From the NCBI GenBank assembly GCA_028288485.1, contig JAQBNO010000148.1, forward strand, positions 1 to 64,000: a stretch of DNA of 64,000 nucleotides, in the 5' to 3' direction. This document shows positions 8,924-22,290 of this stretch, one piece after another. This DNA is from Segetibacter sp. Its GTDB lineage: Bacteria; Bacteroidota; Bacteroidia; Chitinophagales; Chitinophagaceae. Numbering within the stretch: the stretch's first letter is position 1; every line of letters begins with the position of its first letter. The position numbers and the translations under genes are program-made. The notes below the pieces were generated by a model. The model was given only the letters and a program-made list of their open reading frames with translations. It ran no database searches and was not told where the DNA came from.

Positions 8924-11900
8924 ATGAAGCGACTCCTGTTTGCCATGGGAACCATCCTTATATTGGGTGTTCCGGCTACTGCGTCTCCCCACAAAGAAGA
9001 AAAACCCAAAGAAGAATTTAATGAAAAGAGTATCGTTACCGGTAGGGTAACCAATGCCGCAGGTGAACCCTTAGCAGGAGTAACCATCGTTGCAAAAGGC
9101 ACTACAAAAACAACGGTTTCGGGTGCTGACGGGTCTTTTAGTATCGATGTTCCTGCCAATGTAAAGACCCTTGTATTTTCGTATGTAGGTATGGAAAGCC
9201 AGGAGGTAAGTATCGGCTCGGGGAACATTCAGGTAGCTTTGAAAAGTTCTGAAGCTGCGCTAAACGATGTAGTGGTTGTGGGATATACTACTCAAAGGAG
9301 AGCAAACCTTACAGGTTCTGTCGCAACGGTATCAGGACAAACCTTAACCCAACGGCCTGCACCTAATGCTGCTAATTTATTACAGGGCCGTGTGCCGGGT
9401 TTGCAGGTTACACAGCCATCTGCAGAGCCGGGTCGTGATAATCCTTCTTTCTTAATTCGCGGTCGTGGTACTTTTGGAGGCAGTACTGATCCGCTGGTAC
9501 TAATAGATGGAGTTACAGGCTCTTTAAACAATCTTTCGCCTGACGATATAGAAAATATTACCGTATTAAAAGATGCTGCTTCCGCTTCTATCTACGGCGC
9601 ACGAGCTGCCAACGGTGTTATATTGGTAACTACTAAAAAAGGAAAAAGAGGTCAGACTGCAGTAAGCTATAGGTTGAATGTTGGCAGTCATGCCGCTATA
9701 GGTCTGCCTGATCTGATTACCAATTCAGCCCAGTACATGGAGATGTTTAATTCTGCTGCTGTTAGAAGCGGCCTTAGCCCGACTACTTACTATCCGCAGG
9801 CAGAAATTGATAAATATAAGAATGCTACCGACCGTAACCAGTATCCAAACTTCAATGCAATTGATTATTATTTCAATCCTGCTACAGTTACCAACCATAA
9901 CGTTTCGATATCGGGTGGTGGAGACAAAAGTACTTTCAACCTGTCATTAGGTTACCTTAGCCAGCCTGCTGTGTTGCCTGGTTATAATTTCAAAAGATAC
10001 AATGCTTTGCTCAATTATACCACCCAGTTAAGTAAGGCCATAACGGTAGGAACTTCGATGAACCTGACCTATAAAGACCGGAAGGAACCGCCTGTTGTGA
10101 GTCAGTTTATGGCATTAAGTGTGTACGCAACCGGCCCACTATATGGCCCTTACTTACCCGACGGTAGTGGCAGGGCAGCGTCCAAGGCTTATTTTTTTGA
10201 AGGAAGAAACCGTAACGTTTCCGAATATCCTCTTATGGGCGAACAATATACAAAAGAGTATAACCTGAATGCCCAGGCTTACATTGATATTAAACTGTTT
10301 AAGGGATTAACCTGGTCTTCAAAAGTGGCGGTTAACTACGTGGACGAGTTCTTTAAAATGCACCAGGTGCCTTACCAGGCTTACCTCACGCAGGAAAAAG
10401 ACCCTGCCACAGGCGATTACAGGATGTTTACGTTTGGTCCCGATATATTGGGTGTAACAGACCAGTATTGGAAAACAATTACCCCTACTGTCTACTCTAC
10501 GTTTAATTACAATACAAAAATTGCTGAGGATCATAATTTGAGTGTATTGGCGGGCTATGAACAATTATCGTATAGAAATCAAACTTTAAGAGCCAGGAGA
10601 CAAAATTCCGCCGCTCCGGCCCTTACAGAATTGTCTGGTTATTCCCCCGCTGTAGAATCTGTAAATTTCTTCCCCGGGCATCCGCGTCTACCATCACTTC
10701 CTTCACCGTCTGAATGGGCCATGCAGTCTGTTTTCGGCCGCGTGAATTATAACTATAAAGGGAAGTATTTGCTTGAAGGAAACCTGCGCTATGACGGTAC
10801 TTCAAAAGTATCGCCCGATTATCGCTGGGGTGTTTTCCCGTCTGTATCTGCAGGCTGGTTAGTATCGAACGAAAGTTTCTTCCGCGACAAGTTTAACTGG
10901 ATCAACAATTTTAAGCTTAGAGCTTCTTATGGTAGATTAGGTAACCAGGATATAGGCACGTACCTGTACCAGAGTACACTCGATATAAACAATGTGAATT
11001 ATCCTTTTGGAAACGCAAACCTGCAACAAGGTGCTGTAGTGAATGTTTTCAGAGACCAACGTTTGAAGTGGGAATCTACAAGTATCCTTGACTACGGATT
11101 TGACCTGAACGCCTGGAGAGGTCTACTCGGAATAACTTTCGACTGGTTTAGTAAAACTACTTCAGACATCCTGGCTTCTCAGCCAATACCGCGCAGTTCA
11201 GGATTAAATGATCCTGTTTTCAATACAGGTAAAATGCGGAACAAGGGTATAGAGCTTGAGATTACCCATCAAAACAAAATAGGGAAAGTTAATTATGGCG
11301 TGAATGGCCTGATTTCTACTGCCAGCAATGAAGTATTGGAGATCAGGGTACCAAGTAAGGGGTCTTCTATTCGTGAGGTTGGTTTACCTTTCGATGCGCA
11401 CTACCTGTATGTTTGGGACGGTATTTTCCAGCAAGAAGATATTACCAGCGGCAAAGTGCCAAAACATGCATTGAACCCGAATCCGAAAGCAGGTGACCTT
11501 AAAATGAAGGATGTAGATAGTGATGGGGATGTAGATGCTAACGACCGTGTGGTAACAAAAGGAGCTTATGCTGATTATACCTATTCATTTGGTGCAAACG
11601 TAGGTTATGCTGGTTTTAATTTGAATGCCTTCTTCCAGGGAGTGAAAGGTGTACACAACAGGATAACCGGCTGGGGAGTTGATCCTTTTACACAAGGAAC
11701 TGCACCAACCCAGAAATGGGCTAATTCTTGGACGCCTCAAAACCGCAGCAACGTGCTTCCGGCCATTTATGCAGGTAGTTATGTAGGCGTAACGGGTTAC
11801 CAGGCCTCCACTTTTTATCTCCAGAATGCTTCTTACCTGCGCCTGAAAAATGTTGTGCTTTCTTACAGTTTCCCAAGATCTGTTTTTTCACGTATCAAGG

Positions 11901-12052
11901 CTTCAGACCTGAGTGTATATGTATCAGCAGATAATCTTTTAACCATAACCAATTATGAAGGTGGCGATCCTGAAAGATCAGGCACAGTAAGCGGTCAGCC
12001 TCCATATCCACAGGCCCGGATTTACAACGTGGGTTTAAACGTTAAATTTTAA
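8924..12052 (+). CDS. susC: SusC-family TonB-dependent outer-membrane importer 1
   Basis: This 1042-residue receptor imports large glycan fragments with its lipoprotein partner SusD, powered by TonB. It has a signal peptide (about 1-20), a charged linker, a carboxypeptidase-regulatory-like domain (about 38-110, VTGRVTNAAGEPLAGVTI), a TonB-box-like stretch (NDVVVVGYTTQ) and a plug with the SusC-type block LKDAASASIYGARAANGVI around residue 215. The rest is a 22-strand-type beta barrel ending in an aromatic-rich strand (YNVGLNVKF). The susD start follows within a few bases, so the two form an operon driven by the operator at 8771. Substrate specificity cannot be read from sequence. Confidence 0.97.
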   Translation: MKRLLFAMGTILILGVPATASPHKEEKPKEEFNEKSIVTGRVTNAAGEPLAGVTIVAKGTTKTTVSGADGSFSIDVPANVKTLVFSYVGMESQEVSIGSGNIQVALKSSEAALNDVVVVGYTTQRRANLTGSVATVSGQTLTQRPAPNAANLLQGRVPGLQVTQPSAEPGRDNPSFLIRGRGTFGGSTDPLVLIDGVTGSLNNLSPDDIENITVLKDAASASIYGARAANGVILVTTKKGKRGQTAVSYRLNVGSHAAIGLPDLITNSAQYMEMFNSAAVRSGLSPTTYYPQAEIDKYKNATDRNQYPNFNAIDYYFNPATVTNHNVSISGGGDKSTFNLSLGYLSQPAVLPGYNFKRYNALLNYTTQLSKAITVGTSMNLTYKDRKEPPVVSQFMALSVYATGPLYGPYLPDGSGRAASKAYFFEGRNRNVSEYPLMGEQYTKEYNLNAQAYIDIKLFKGLTWSSKVAVNYVDEFFKMHQVPYQAYLTQEKDPATGDYRMFTFGPDILGVTDQYWKTITPTVYSTFNYNTKIAEDHNLSVLAGYEQLSYRNQTLRARRQNSAAPALTELSGYSPAVESVNFFPGHPRLPSLPSPSEWAMQSVFGRVNYNYKGKYLLEGNLRYDGTSKVSPDYRWGVFPSVSAGWLVSNESFFRDKFNWINNFKLRASYGRLGNQDIGTYLYQSTLDINNVNYPFGNANLQQGAVVNVFRDQRLKWESTSILDYGFDLNAWRGLLGITFDWFSKTTSDILASQPIPRSSGLNDPVFNTGKMRNKGIELEITHQNKIGKVNYGVNGLISTASNEVLEIRVPSKGSSIREVGLPFDAHYLYVWDGIFQQEDITSGKVPKHALNPNPKAGDLKMKDVDSDGDVDANDRVVTKGAYADYTYSFGANVGYAGFNLNAFFQGVKGVHNRITGWGVDPFTQGTAPTQKWANSWTPQNRSNVLPAIYAGSYVGVTGYQASTFYLQNASYLRLKNVVLSYSFPRSVFSRIKASDLSVYVSADNLLTITNYEGGDPERSGTVSGQPPYPQARIYNVGLNVKF

Positions 12053-12062
12053 ATTGAAATCA

Positions 12063-13610
12063 ATGTGTACCAGAAATAGAGTTTATATATGGTTGTCAGC
12101 TTCAGTCATGTTGTTTGGAGCTTCGTGTACAAAAGACTTTTTACACAAAAATCCGTTAGATGCTGTTTCCAGCGCAACCTTCTGGACCTCGGAAACAGAT
12201 GTGCAGACAGCTTTAGCCGGCGTTTATGCCCGTTTGCAGGCAGACTTCCTCGGTTACCAAAGAGTATATTTAGATTGCCTTTCTGATAATGCTTATGCTG
12301 ATCCCGGAAATGCCTTTCTGCCTAATTTGCCTTTATTAACAACAGGTGGTATATCCTCTGGTCTTGGCGGTCCTTTAACCAGTATGTATAACACACCGTA
12401 CCGCGTTATTGCCTCTTGTAATTACTTTCTGGATAATGTAGACAAAGCGCCAATAAGTGATGCTAAAAAGAATTTGTATAAGGGAGAACTAAGGTTCGTC
12501 AGGGCTTTGTCCTATTTTGACCTGGTTCAGGCTTTTGGCGGAGTAATTATTTATAAAAACTTCCCTACCACATCAGAAGCTACCAAAATAGCAAAAAGCT
12601 CGAGAGAAGAAGTATACGCTTTCATCGCGGAAGATTTGAATTTTGCAATCGCTAATCTTCCCGACGATAAGTACAACGGTCATGCTGTAAGGGGTAGTGC
12701 GCAGGGTATAAAAGCAAGGGTGCTTCTTACGCAACAAAAATGGGCCGAAGCAGTACCGCTTTTACAGGCAATAATGACTTCAGGTAAACACGGACTATCT
12801 ACTGATTATGCCGCCATGTTCAAAACCTCGGGCCAGGCAAATGCAGCTATCAATAAAGAGATCTTGTTTTCAACCCAATACCTTGCTCCCAATAATATTC
12901 ATCGTACAGGCCAGGCAGGTTTGGATATAGAACTGGGATGGTTTTCTTTAATTCAGCCCTACAAAGAACTTGCTGATGATTATGAAATGAAAGACGGTAA
13001 ACGCCCCGCAGAGTCGCCCTTGTATAATGCTGCTACTCCTTATGCTAATCGTGATCCCCGCCTCGACCTTACGCTTAAAGTTCCGGGCGAAGTCTGGAAA
13101 AACCCTTCAACAGGAGCAGACTGGACAGGTAGTTATTCTACAAGTACCGGTTTTATCCAGGAAAAGTATGTAGATCTTTCAAGAGCTCCGTTTAGTGCTA
13201 ATAGCTCTATTCAGACTGACCAGGATTACATTCACTTACGTTATGCAGATGTGCTGCTAATGTATGCCGAAGCTAAAAATGAAATAAGTGGACCCGACGC
13301 TACAGTATATGATGCAATTAACCAGGTTCGTGCAAGAGCAACCGTAAATATGCCGGCTGTTGATCAAAGCAGGTACAATACAAAAGAAAGTCTCCGCGAC
13401 TATATCCGTCACGAAAGAAGGGTAGAGTTTGCTTTGGAGGGACAAAGGTACAATGACCTGAAGCGTTGGAATATTGCTCATATTAAATTACCTACGCTAA
13501 AAACACCTTCCGGAACTCCGTTTGTGTTTGAAACGAAAAATTATATTTTGCCTTTCACACAACAGGAACTGGATAACAACCCGGCGTTGTTACAGAATTC
13601 GGGTTATTAA
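12063..13610 (+). CDS. susD: SusD-family glycan-binding lipoprotein 1
   Basis: This 515-residue surface lipoprotein forms the lid of the SusC importer. The lipobox is LFGASC, with the modified Cys near residue 22 followed by TKDFL, the usual SusD start. The N-terminal SusD-like domain carries the typical TPR-like helices (LYKGELRFVRALSYFDLVQ) and the C-terminal RagB/SusD domain has HLRYADVLLMYAEAKNE and VRARA blocks and the closing ERRVEFALEGQRYNDLKRW. I chose the ATG at 12063; an in-frame TTG at 12054 is possible but adds only three residues. It starts 10 bp after susC-1 and ends just before a strong hairpin. Confidence 0.96.
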   Translation: MCTRNRVYIWLSASVMLFGASCTKDFLHKNPLDAVSSATFWTSETDVQTALAGVYARLQADFLGYQRVYLDCLSDNAYADPGNAFLPNLPLLTTGGISSGLGGPLTSMYNTPYRVIASCNYFLDNVDKAPISDAKKNLYKGELRFVRALSYFDLVQAFGGVIIYKNFPTTSEATKIAKSSREEVYAFIAEDLNFAIANLPDDKYNGHAVRGSAQGIKARVLLTQQKWAEAVPLLQAIMTSGKHGLSTDYAAMFKTSGQANAAINKEILFSTQYLAPNNIHRTGQAGLDIELGWFSLIQPYKELADDYEMKDGKRPAESPLYNAATPYANRDPRLDLTLKVPGEVWKNPSTGADWTGSYSTSTGFIQEKYVDLSRAPFSANSSIQTDQDYIHLRYADVLLMYAEAKNEISGPDATVYDAINQVRARATVNMPAVDQSRYNTKESLRDYIRHERRVEFALEGQRYNDLKRWNIAHIKLPTLKTPSGTPFVFETKNYILPFTQQELDNNPALLQNSGY

Positions 13611-13628
13611 GAATATTGGAATAAGCAA

Positions 13629-13671
13629 TTAAGATGGAATGGTCCAATTGTCAATACCCATTCCATCTTAA
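13629..13671 (+). terminator. 14-bp perfect hairpin after SusD-1
   Basis: TTAAGATGGAATGG (13629-13642) pairs perfectly with CCATTCCATCTTAA (13658-13671) across a 15-nt loop, 19 bp after the susD stop codon. There is no T-run, so it may be a transcript-end stabiliser or a weak or bidirectional terminator of the susCD operon. Confidence 0.6.
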
Positions 13672-13755
13672 CTAATAAAACTATTGACTTCGTGCAAAGC
13701 TGTTTTTTACATAGGTCATTATTTTTTTGAGCCGGGCAATCGATTTTCTGTTGAA

Positions 13756-13779
13756 CATCGTTGCGTCGCACACTTGTAC
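13756..13779 (-). repeat. Dispersed 24-bp repeat, GCGACGC subtype
   Basis: A full-length copy, identical over the core to 2762-2785. It lies between susD-1 and the MITE-like element. Confidence 0.8.
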
Positions 13780-13820
13780 TTTTACTAACAATAATCATCT
13801 TTTTACGGTTTTGGTTAAGC

Positions 13821-14022
13821 CCGTTTAGCGCAATGTCATTAAGTTAAGCTCCAGAGGAGCTACGTGTTTACAACAAAAGGGGTACGAATGAGGTTTGGCC
13901 CGGGAGGAGCCCCGTATCACACAGCACCTCGCAGCTGTTGAAAGCTGCAGGAACATGTTTTCTATAAACACGACACCCTTCCAGGGTGAAAACCCTTAAC
14001 TGAATGACATTGCCGTTTAGCG
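13821..14022. mobile_element. MITE-like element with target-site duplication
   Basis: The element proper spans 13831-14012 (182 bp). Its ends are inverted repeats: CAATGTCATTAAGTTAAG on the left and CTTAACTGAATGACATTG on the right, with one mismatch in 18. It is flanked by a 10-bp direct repeat CCGTTTAGCG (13821-13830 and 14013-14022), as expected for a transposase-made target duplication. Inside are three short hairpins: GCTCC-AGA-GGAGC, GCAGCT-GTTGAA-AGCTGC and CACCCT-TCC-AGGGTG. It encodes no protein. It ends about 50 bp before the LacZ-type GH2 gene and may supply or disturb that gene's leader. Confidence 0.75.
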
Positions 14023-14034
14023 GGTTGGGTATGA

Positions 14035-17370
<3,336 letters not shown>

Positions 17371-17462
17371 GAATGGCCGATTACAGTTTCGGGGTTTATT
17401 GCGCCAGGAGGGATGATGTGAATTTGAAACAAAAGTTGCTTTAGGATATGCAGATAAACGTA

Positions 17463-17478
17463 ATGCGACGCAACGATG
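17463..17478 (+). repeat. Dispersed repeat, partial GCGACGC copy
   Basis: Only the right part ATGCGACGCAACGATG is kept. The flank after it (ATTCAATGAAGAACAAATGCCGG) resembles that after the copy at 39633, suggesting the repeat unit extends beyond the core. Confidence 0.6.
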
Positions 17479-17556
17479 ATTCAATGAAGAACAAATGCCG
17501 GTAACATAAAAAAATAAAAACCAGGACAGATCCCATAGATCGATTATAGTAGCAAT

Positions 17557-18714
17557 ATGACAGTTGAAAGAATCATTTTAAAAGGTATTACCTGGAACCA
17601 TAGCAGGGGATTTGTTCCTATGGTGGCCACCGCCCAAAGGTTTTCTGAATTAAATCCCGGCGTTGAGATAATCTGGGAGAAAAGATCGCTGCAGCAGTTT
17701 GCAGATTTTTCTATAGAACAATTGGCTGAACGATATGATCTATTGGTGATCGATCACCCCTGGGCGGGGTTTGCTGCAAGAACGAGAACTATTTTGCCAT
17801 TAGATGAATTTTTGCCTGCCGATTTTATCGAAGATCAACGTGTTAATACCGTTGGACACTCGTTTGAAAGTTATTCTTATACCGGTCATCAATGGGCACT
17901 CGCAATTGATGCTGCTACACCTGTGGCTTCAAGCCGTCCTGACCTTTTGCAAAAACTTAATACCAAACTTCCCGAAAATTTTGATGATCTGTTATCGCTT
18001 GCTTCAAAAGGTTTGGTAGCTTTTGCAGGCATTCCTATTGATGTTTTAATGAGCTTTTATATGTTCTGTTGCTCTTTAGGAGAAGACCCACTTCAAAAAG
18101 AAGACCTTGTGGTAAGTGAAGCGACAGGAGTGGAGGCATTAAAAATGTTCAGGTCACTGGCACAAAAAATGAATCCTGCTTTTTTCAATTATAATCCTAT
18201 TAAGGTTTATGAAGCGATGACCTTAACAGATGAAATAGCTTATTGCCCCTTTGCTTATGGCTATTCCAATTATTCAAGAAGGGGTTATGCAAGAACATTA
18301 CTTCATTTTCATGACCTGCTTAAAATAGATGGTACAAACAAAGCCAAGAGCACGTTGGGTGGTACAGGTTTAGCTGTTTCAGCTAAGTGTGAACATATTG
18401 ATGAAGTAATGAAGTATGTAGAATATGTTGCATCGGGTGATTGCCAGGAAACCGTGTTCTTTAGCAACGGCGGACAACCGGGACATTTAAAAGCGTGGCA
18501 GGATGATTATGTAAACAGTCAAAGTGAAAATTATTTTGCTGCTACATTGCCTGCTTTGCAACGAGCTTTTCTACGTCCGCGGTATCACGGAAGCATGTAC
18601 TTCCAGGATCATGCGGGTGAGCCGGTAAGAGATTATTTAATAAGAGGAGGTAGCGAGAAAAAATTGCTTAACCAATTGAATGAGCTATACATTACATCAA
18701 GAACAATAGAATAG
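17557..18714 (+). CDS. Solute-binding-protein-fold protein without signal peptide (SBP-1)
   Basis: This 385-residue protein resembles family-1 ABC extracellular sugar-binding proteins: an early RFSELNPGVEIIWEKRSL block (the usual beta-strand 2 of such proteins), DLLVIDHPWAGFAA, and a late ALPALQRAFLRPRYHGSMYF. It has no signal peptide or lipobox; the first residues are MTVERIILKGITWNHSRG. An in-frame TAG lies seven codons upstream of the ATG (17536-17538), so a missed leader is ruled out. No ABC permease or ATPase gene occurs anywhere in the window. Its stop is followed after one base by the first CoA-transferase start, so translation is probably coupled. The inferred role is an intracellular ligand-binding or enzyme-partner protein; the true function is unknown. 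Confidence 0.8.
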   Translation: MTVERIILKGITWNHSRGFVPMVATAQRFSELNPGVEIIWEKRSLQQFADFSIEQLAERYDLLVIDHPWAGFAARTRTILPLDEFLPADFIEDQRVNTVGHSFESYSYTGHQWALAIDAATPVASSRPDLLQKLNTKLPENFDDLLSLASKGLVAFAGIPIDVLMSFYMFCCSLGEDPLQKEDLVVSEATGVEALKMFRSLAQKMNPAFFNYNPIKVYEAMTLTDEIAYCPFAYGYSNYSRRGYARTLLHFHDLLKIDGTNKAKSTLGGTGLAVSAKCEHIDEVMKYVEYVASGDCQETVFFSNGGQPGHLKAWQDDYVNSQSENYFAATLPALQRAFLRPRYHGSMYFQDHAGEPVRDYLIRGGSEKKLLNQLNELYITSRTIE

Positions 18715-18715
18715 T

Positions 18716-19867
18716 ATGAAAAAACCTTTAGAAGGCCTGTTGGTATTGGAGTTCAGCCAGTTTTTGGCGGGGCCTTCCGCAGGTTTAAGACTGGCAGATC
18801 TGGGTGCAAGGGTTATAAAAATTGAACGCCCTGTAAAAGGTGAAGGCGGACGACAAATAGCTATTAAGAATATTTTTATAGATGGCGACAGCCTCGTTTT
18901 TCATACGATTAATCGGAATAAAGAATCGTATGCCGCCGATTTAAAAAATGCGGATGACCTGGAGAAGGTAAAGAAGCTGATTGCAAAGGCTGATGTGATG
19001 ACACATAATTTCAGGCCGGGGGTTATGGAAAAGATCGGGCTGGATTATGCGTCGGTAAAAACAATAAACTCGAAGATTGTGTACGGTATTGTTTCAGGTT
19101 ATGGAAATAAAGGTCCCTGGGCAAATAAACCGGGCCAGGATTTACTGGTTCAATCTTTATCTGGCTTAACCCATTTATCGGGAACAAGAAATGACGGACC
19201 GGTACCTTTTGGTTTAGCGGTTGCAGATATATTGTGTGGTTCGCATTTTACGCAGGGTATTCTTGCCGGGCTTATTAAGCGTGGCAAGACACATGAAAGT
19301 GTATTGGTAGAAGTAAGCCTGCTTGAATCGACGCTTGACATGCAATTTGAAGTTCTTACTACTTACCTCAACGATGGAGGAAAGTTGCCATATCGCGGGA
19401 ATACCAGGGGAACTGCTCATGCATACTTAAGTGCACCGTATGGAATATATAAAACAAAAGATAGTTACCTGGCAATTGCGATGGGTAATCTTATTCCGTT
19501 AATGACAGCGCTTGGATGTACTATTGAAGAAGCGTATGAAGACGCAGCTACATGGTTTGATAAGAGAGATGAGATTGTAGAAACAATTGCGTCGGTTTTA
19601 ATAAATACAACAACGGATGAATGCCTGTTAATACTTGAACCATTAGGCATTTGGTGTGCACCGGTATTAGATTATCAGGAACTGATGCAGCAGGAAGGGT
19701 ATAAGGTTTTGGGTATGCAACAAAATGTGAAATTGCCAAACGGCGACGACTTAGCCACTACCCGTTGTCCTATTGTTATTAATGGAAGAAAATTATATTC
19801 AACCAAACCTGCACCAAAAGTTGGATCACATACTGATGAGATAAATAAGGAGTTTTACATTTTGTAA
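18716..19867 (+). CDS. CaiB/BaiF family III CoA-transferase 1
   Basis: Family III enzymes move CoA between carboxylic acids using an aspartyl acyl-CoA anhydride. The 383-residue protein starts with the family's Rossmann half ([27 protein letters not shown] in part, KIERP) and has [16 protein letters not shown] and [14 protein letters not shown]. The catalytic Asp is probably D171 in [10 protein letters not shown], the position matching Asp169 of formyl-CoA transferase. It is cytoplasmic with no signal. It overlaps the operon between two solute-binding-like proteins and is followed 17 bp later by a close paralogue; the pair may form a heterodimer or act on two acids. The acyl substrate cannot be inferred. 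Confidence 0.92.
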   Translation: MKKPLEGLLVLEFSQFLAGPSAGLRLADLGARVIKIERPVKGEGGRQIAIKNIFIDGDSLVFHTINRNKESYAADLKNADDLEKVKKLIAKADVMTHNFRPGVMEKIGLDYASVKTINSKIVYGIVSGYGNKGPWANKPGQDLLVQSLSGLTHLSGTRNDGPVPFGLAVADILCGSHFTQGILAGLIKRGKTHESVLVEVSLLESTLDMQFEVLTTYLNDGGKLPYRGNTRGTAHAYLSAPYGIYKTKDSYLAIAMGNLIPLMTALGCTIEEAYEDAATWFDKRDEIVETIASVLINTTTDECLLILEPLGIWCAPVLDYQELMQQEGYKVLGMQQNVKLPNGDDLATTRCPIVINGRKLYSTKPAPKVGSHTDEINKEFYIL

Positions 19868-19884
19868 AAATTAGAGTTCGTATA

Positions 19885-21051
19885 ATGAATGCATTAGAAG
19901 ATATTTTAGTAGTTGATTTCAGCCAGTTTTTATCTGGTCCTTCAGCAAGTTTACGAATGGCTGATTTAGGAGCTCGTGTCATTAAAATTGAACGTCCGGG
20001 AACGGGTGATATTTGCCGCCATTTGTATACTTCAAACGTTATAATGAATGGTGAGTCTTCTGTATTTCATGCCATCAACCGGAATAAGGAAAGTTTTGTA
20101 GCGGACCTTAAAAATGAAGAGGATAAAAAAGCGGTTCAGGAATTATTGAAAAAAGCCGACGTGGTGATGCACAACTATCGCCCGGGAGTTATGGAGCGGT
20201 TAGGGTTTGATTACTATAAAGTGAAGGAAATTAATGATACGGTTGTTTATGGTGAAATCTCGGGATATGGTACGGAAGGTCCCTGGAAAGATAAACCAGG
20301 ACAGGATCTGCTCGTGCAATCTCTTGCAGGATTAACCTGGTTAACAGGAAATGCAGAAGACGGCCCGGTACCAATGGGACTATCAATTGTTGATATGCTT
20401 GCAGGTGCTCAGCTGGCGCAGGGAATTTTAGCCTGCCTGGTTCGCCGCGGTATAAGCGGGGAAGGTGGTCTTGTACAGGTTAGCATGCTCGAGTCTGTAA
20501 TGGATCTTCAGTTTGAAGTGCTTACTACATTTTATAATGACGGTGGCGCTTTGCCCAAGCGAACAGAAACAAATAATGCACACGCTTATTTGGGTGCCCC
20601 CTATGGTATTTACCAGACTAAAAATGGTTTCATTGCTTTAGCTATGGGATCTATTCCTGTGCTTGGAAAGCTTTTAAATTGCCCTGATTTGTTAGTCTAC
20701 CAGGACGTGGCTCTTGCTTTTACCAAACGCGACGAAATAAAGGAAATTCTTGCAAAACATTTTTTAACCGGAACAACGGAACAATGGCTGTCTGTTTTGG
20801 AACCTGCCGACATTTGGTGTGCAGACGTTTTATCGTGGGATAGACTGATGCAACACGAAGGGTTTAAAGTGCTCGATATGGTGCAGGAAGTACAAATGAC
20901 AGATGGTTATAGCTATAAAACAACACGATGCCCGATAAGGATAGACGGTGAAATTTTAAGCTCACCAAAAGCTTCTCCGAAGTTGGGACAGGATAATGAA
21001 TTGATAACCGAAGAATTTTTAAGAGCACCGGAATTGAGAAAAGCCATATGA
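19885..21051 (+). CDS. CaiB/BaiF family III CoA-transferase 2
   Basis: A paralogue of the preceding gene (388 residues). Shared blocks include [20 protein letters not shown] in the N-terminal half, [36 protein letters not shown], and a final [21 protein letters not shown] region. The probable catalytic residue is D170 in [10 protein letters not shown]. Both copies keep their catalytic Asp, so neither looks like a dead subunit. Its last four bases overlap the start of the next gene (ATGA), a sign of translational coupling. The shared FSQFL.GPSA start and spacing suggest a local tandem duplication. Confidence 0.92.
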   Translation: MNALEDILVVDFSQFLSGPSASLRMADLGARVIKIERPGTGDICRHLYTSNVIMNGESSVFHAINRNKESFVADLKNEEDKKAVQELLKKADVVMHNYRPGVMERLGFDYYKVKEINDTVVYGEISGYGTEGPWKDKPGQDLLVQSLAGLTWLTGNAEDGPVPMGLSIVDMLAGAQLAQGILACLVRRGISGEGGLVQVSMLESVMDLQFEVLTTFYNDGGALPKRTETNNAHAYLGAPYGIYQTKNGFIALAMGSIPVLGKLLNCPDLLVYQDVALAFTKRDEIKEILAKHFLTGTTEQWLSVLEPADIWCADVLSWDRLMQHEGFKVLDMVQEVQMTDGYSYKTTRCPIRIDGEILSSPKASPKLGQDNELITEEFLRAPELRKAI

Positions 21052-22280
21052 GTGATAACAATACATTTCGCATAGCCGTACGAAAGTTTGGACCATTTGA
21101 AACTGCTTTAGAAAAGACCTGGGCTGACTTCTGTAAACAGTCAAACTGTTCGCTACAGGTAGAAATGGTTCCAATGGAACTTCATCCTTTATATGATTCT
21201 ATCCTGGAAAAAGGTGGGCTGGCAAAGGGTGACTGGGATGTAGCTCACATAAATACCGACTGGTTATACGAGGGTTATACCTCAGGTGCTATTCAAAATC
21301 TGAAGCCTTATATAGAAGCAAATCCTCCCGAAGATTTTCCGGTAGGATGGAGCCAGTCACTTTCATCGATGCAGAAATCCGGAGACGATGTTTACGGACT
21401 TCCCTTCCATGACGGACCTGAATGCCTTATCTATCGAAAAGACCTTTTCGAGGATGAAAGCGAGCAGAAAAGGTATTTTGAAATGTATGGTAGGCCATTG
21501 CAGCTACCCGAAACATGGGACGATTTTCAGCAGGTAGCAAGGTTCTTCCAAAGATCATCAGAGAATTTATGCGGTACCGTCTTCGCAGGTTATCCCGACG
21601 GTCATAATACGGTTTTTGATTTTTGCCTACAGTTATGGACAAGAAATGGTGAACTGGTAAATGAAGATGGAGTTATCAATATTAATACAGATGCAGCTCT
21701 GGAAGGCTTAACCTATTACAGGAATATTTTGCGTGATACCAATGCTATTCATCCGCAATCGAAAGAATTTGACTCGGTGCAGTCGGGGATGGCTTTTGCA
21801 CGTGGTGAAGTTGCCATGATGGTCAACTGGTTTGGTTTTGCTTCTATGTGCGAAGTAATAGATGAGTCGACAGTAAAGGGTAAAGTAGACATCACTAACG
21901 TGCCTAAAGGAAATGGAGGAAAGTCTGCTTCTTTAAATGTTTACTGGTTATACGCAATAGGTGCGGGAAGTAAAAACAAACAGGTTGCATATGATTTTAT
22001 CAGGTATGCGGTAAACAGGAATAACGATAAATTACTTACACTGGAAGGTGGCATAGGATGCCGCCTTTCTACCTGGCACGATGAGGAAGTGAATAAAATG
22101 GTTCCCTATTACCATAAACTCGAAATGTTACATAACAACGCCAAATCTCTGCCGTTAAAAAGCAACTGGGCCAAAATTGCATCAGTAATAGATGAAGTTG
22201 TTTTACAAACGGTTAACACTGATCTTCCAATAAAAGAACTTCTAACAAACGGTCAGCAGAAAATAGAATTACTGGGTTAA
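21048..22280 (+). CDS. Solute-binding-protein-fold protein without signal peptide (SBP-2)
   Basis: This 410-residue protein matches family-1 sugar-binding proteins better than SBP-1: [39 protein letters not shown] (in pieces), [14 protein letters not shown], and [18 protein letters not shown] are the usual landmarks. Again there is no signal peptide ([18 protein letters not shown]), and the start is fixed by a 4-bp overlap with the preceding CoA-transferase. In ABC systems this fold binds a sugar or oligosaccharide outside the membrane; here it would remain in the cytoplasm. With SBP-1 it encloses the two CoA-transferases. A role as ligand carrier, sensor or enzyme subunit is inference only. 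Confidence 0.82.
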   Translation: MSDNNTFRIAVRKFGPFETALEKTWADFCKQSNCSLQVEMVPMELHPLYDSILEKGGLAKGDWDVAHINTDWLYEGYTSGAIQNLKPYIEANPPEDFPVGWSQSLSSMQKSGDDVYGLPFHDGPECLIYRKDLFEDESEQKRYFEMYGRPLQLPETWDDFQQVARFFQRSSENLCGTVFAGYPDGHNTVFDFCLQLWTRNGELVNEDGVININTDAALEGLTYYRNILRDTNAIHPQSKEFDSVQSGMAFARGEVAMMVNWFGFASMCEVIDESTVKGKVDITNVPKGNGGKSASLNVYWLYAIGAGSKNKQVAYDFIRYAVNRNNDKLLTLEGGIGCRLSTWHDEEVNKMVPYYHKLEMLHNNAKSLPLKSNWAKIASVIDEVVLQTVNTDLPIKELLTNGQQKIELLG

Positions 22281-22290
22281 AACTAACAGA

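Noticed and set aside
17557-22280. A complete ABC sugar importer
   Set aside because: Only binding-protein-like genes are present; there are no permease or ATPase genes, and the binding-protein-like genes have no export signal.
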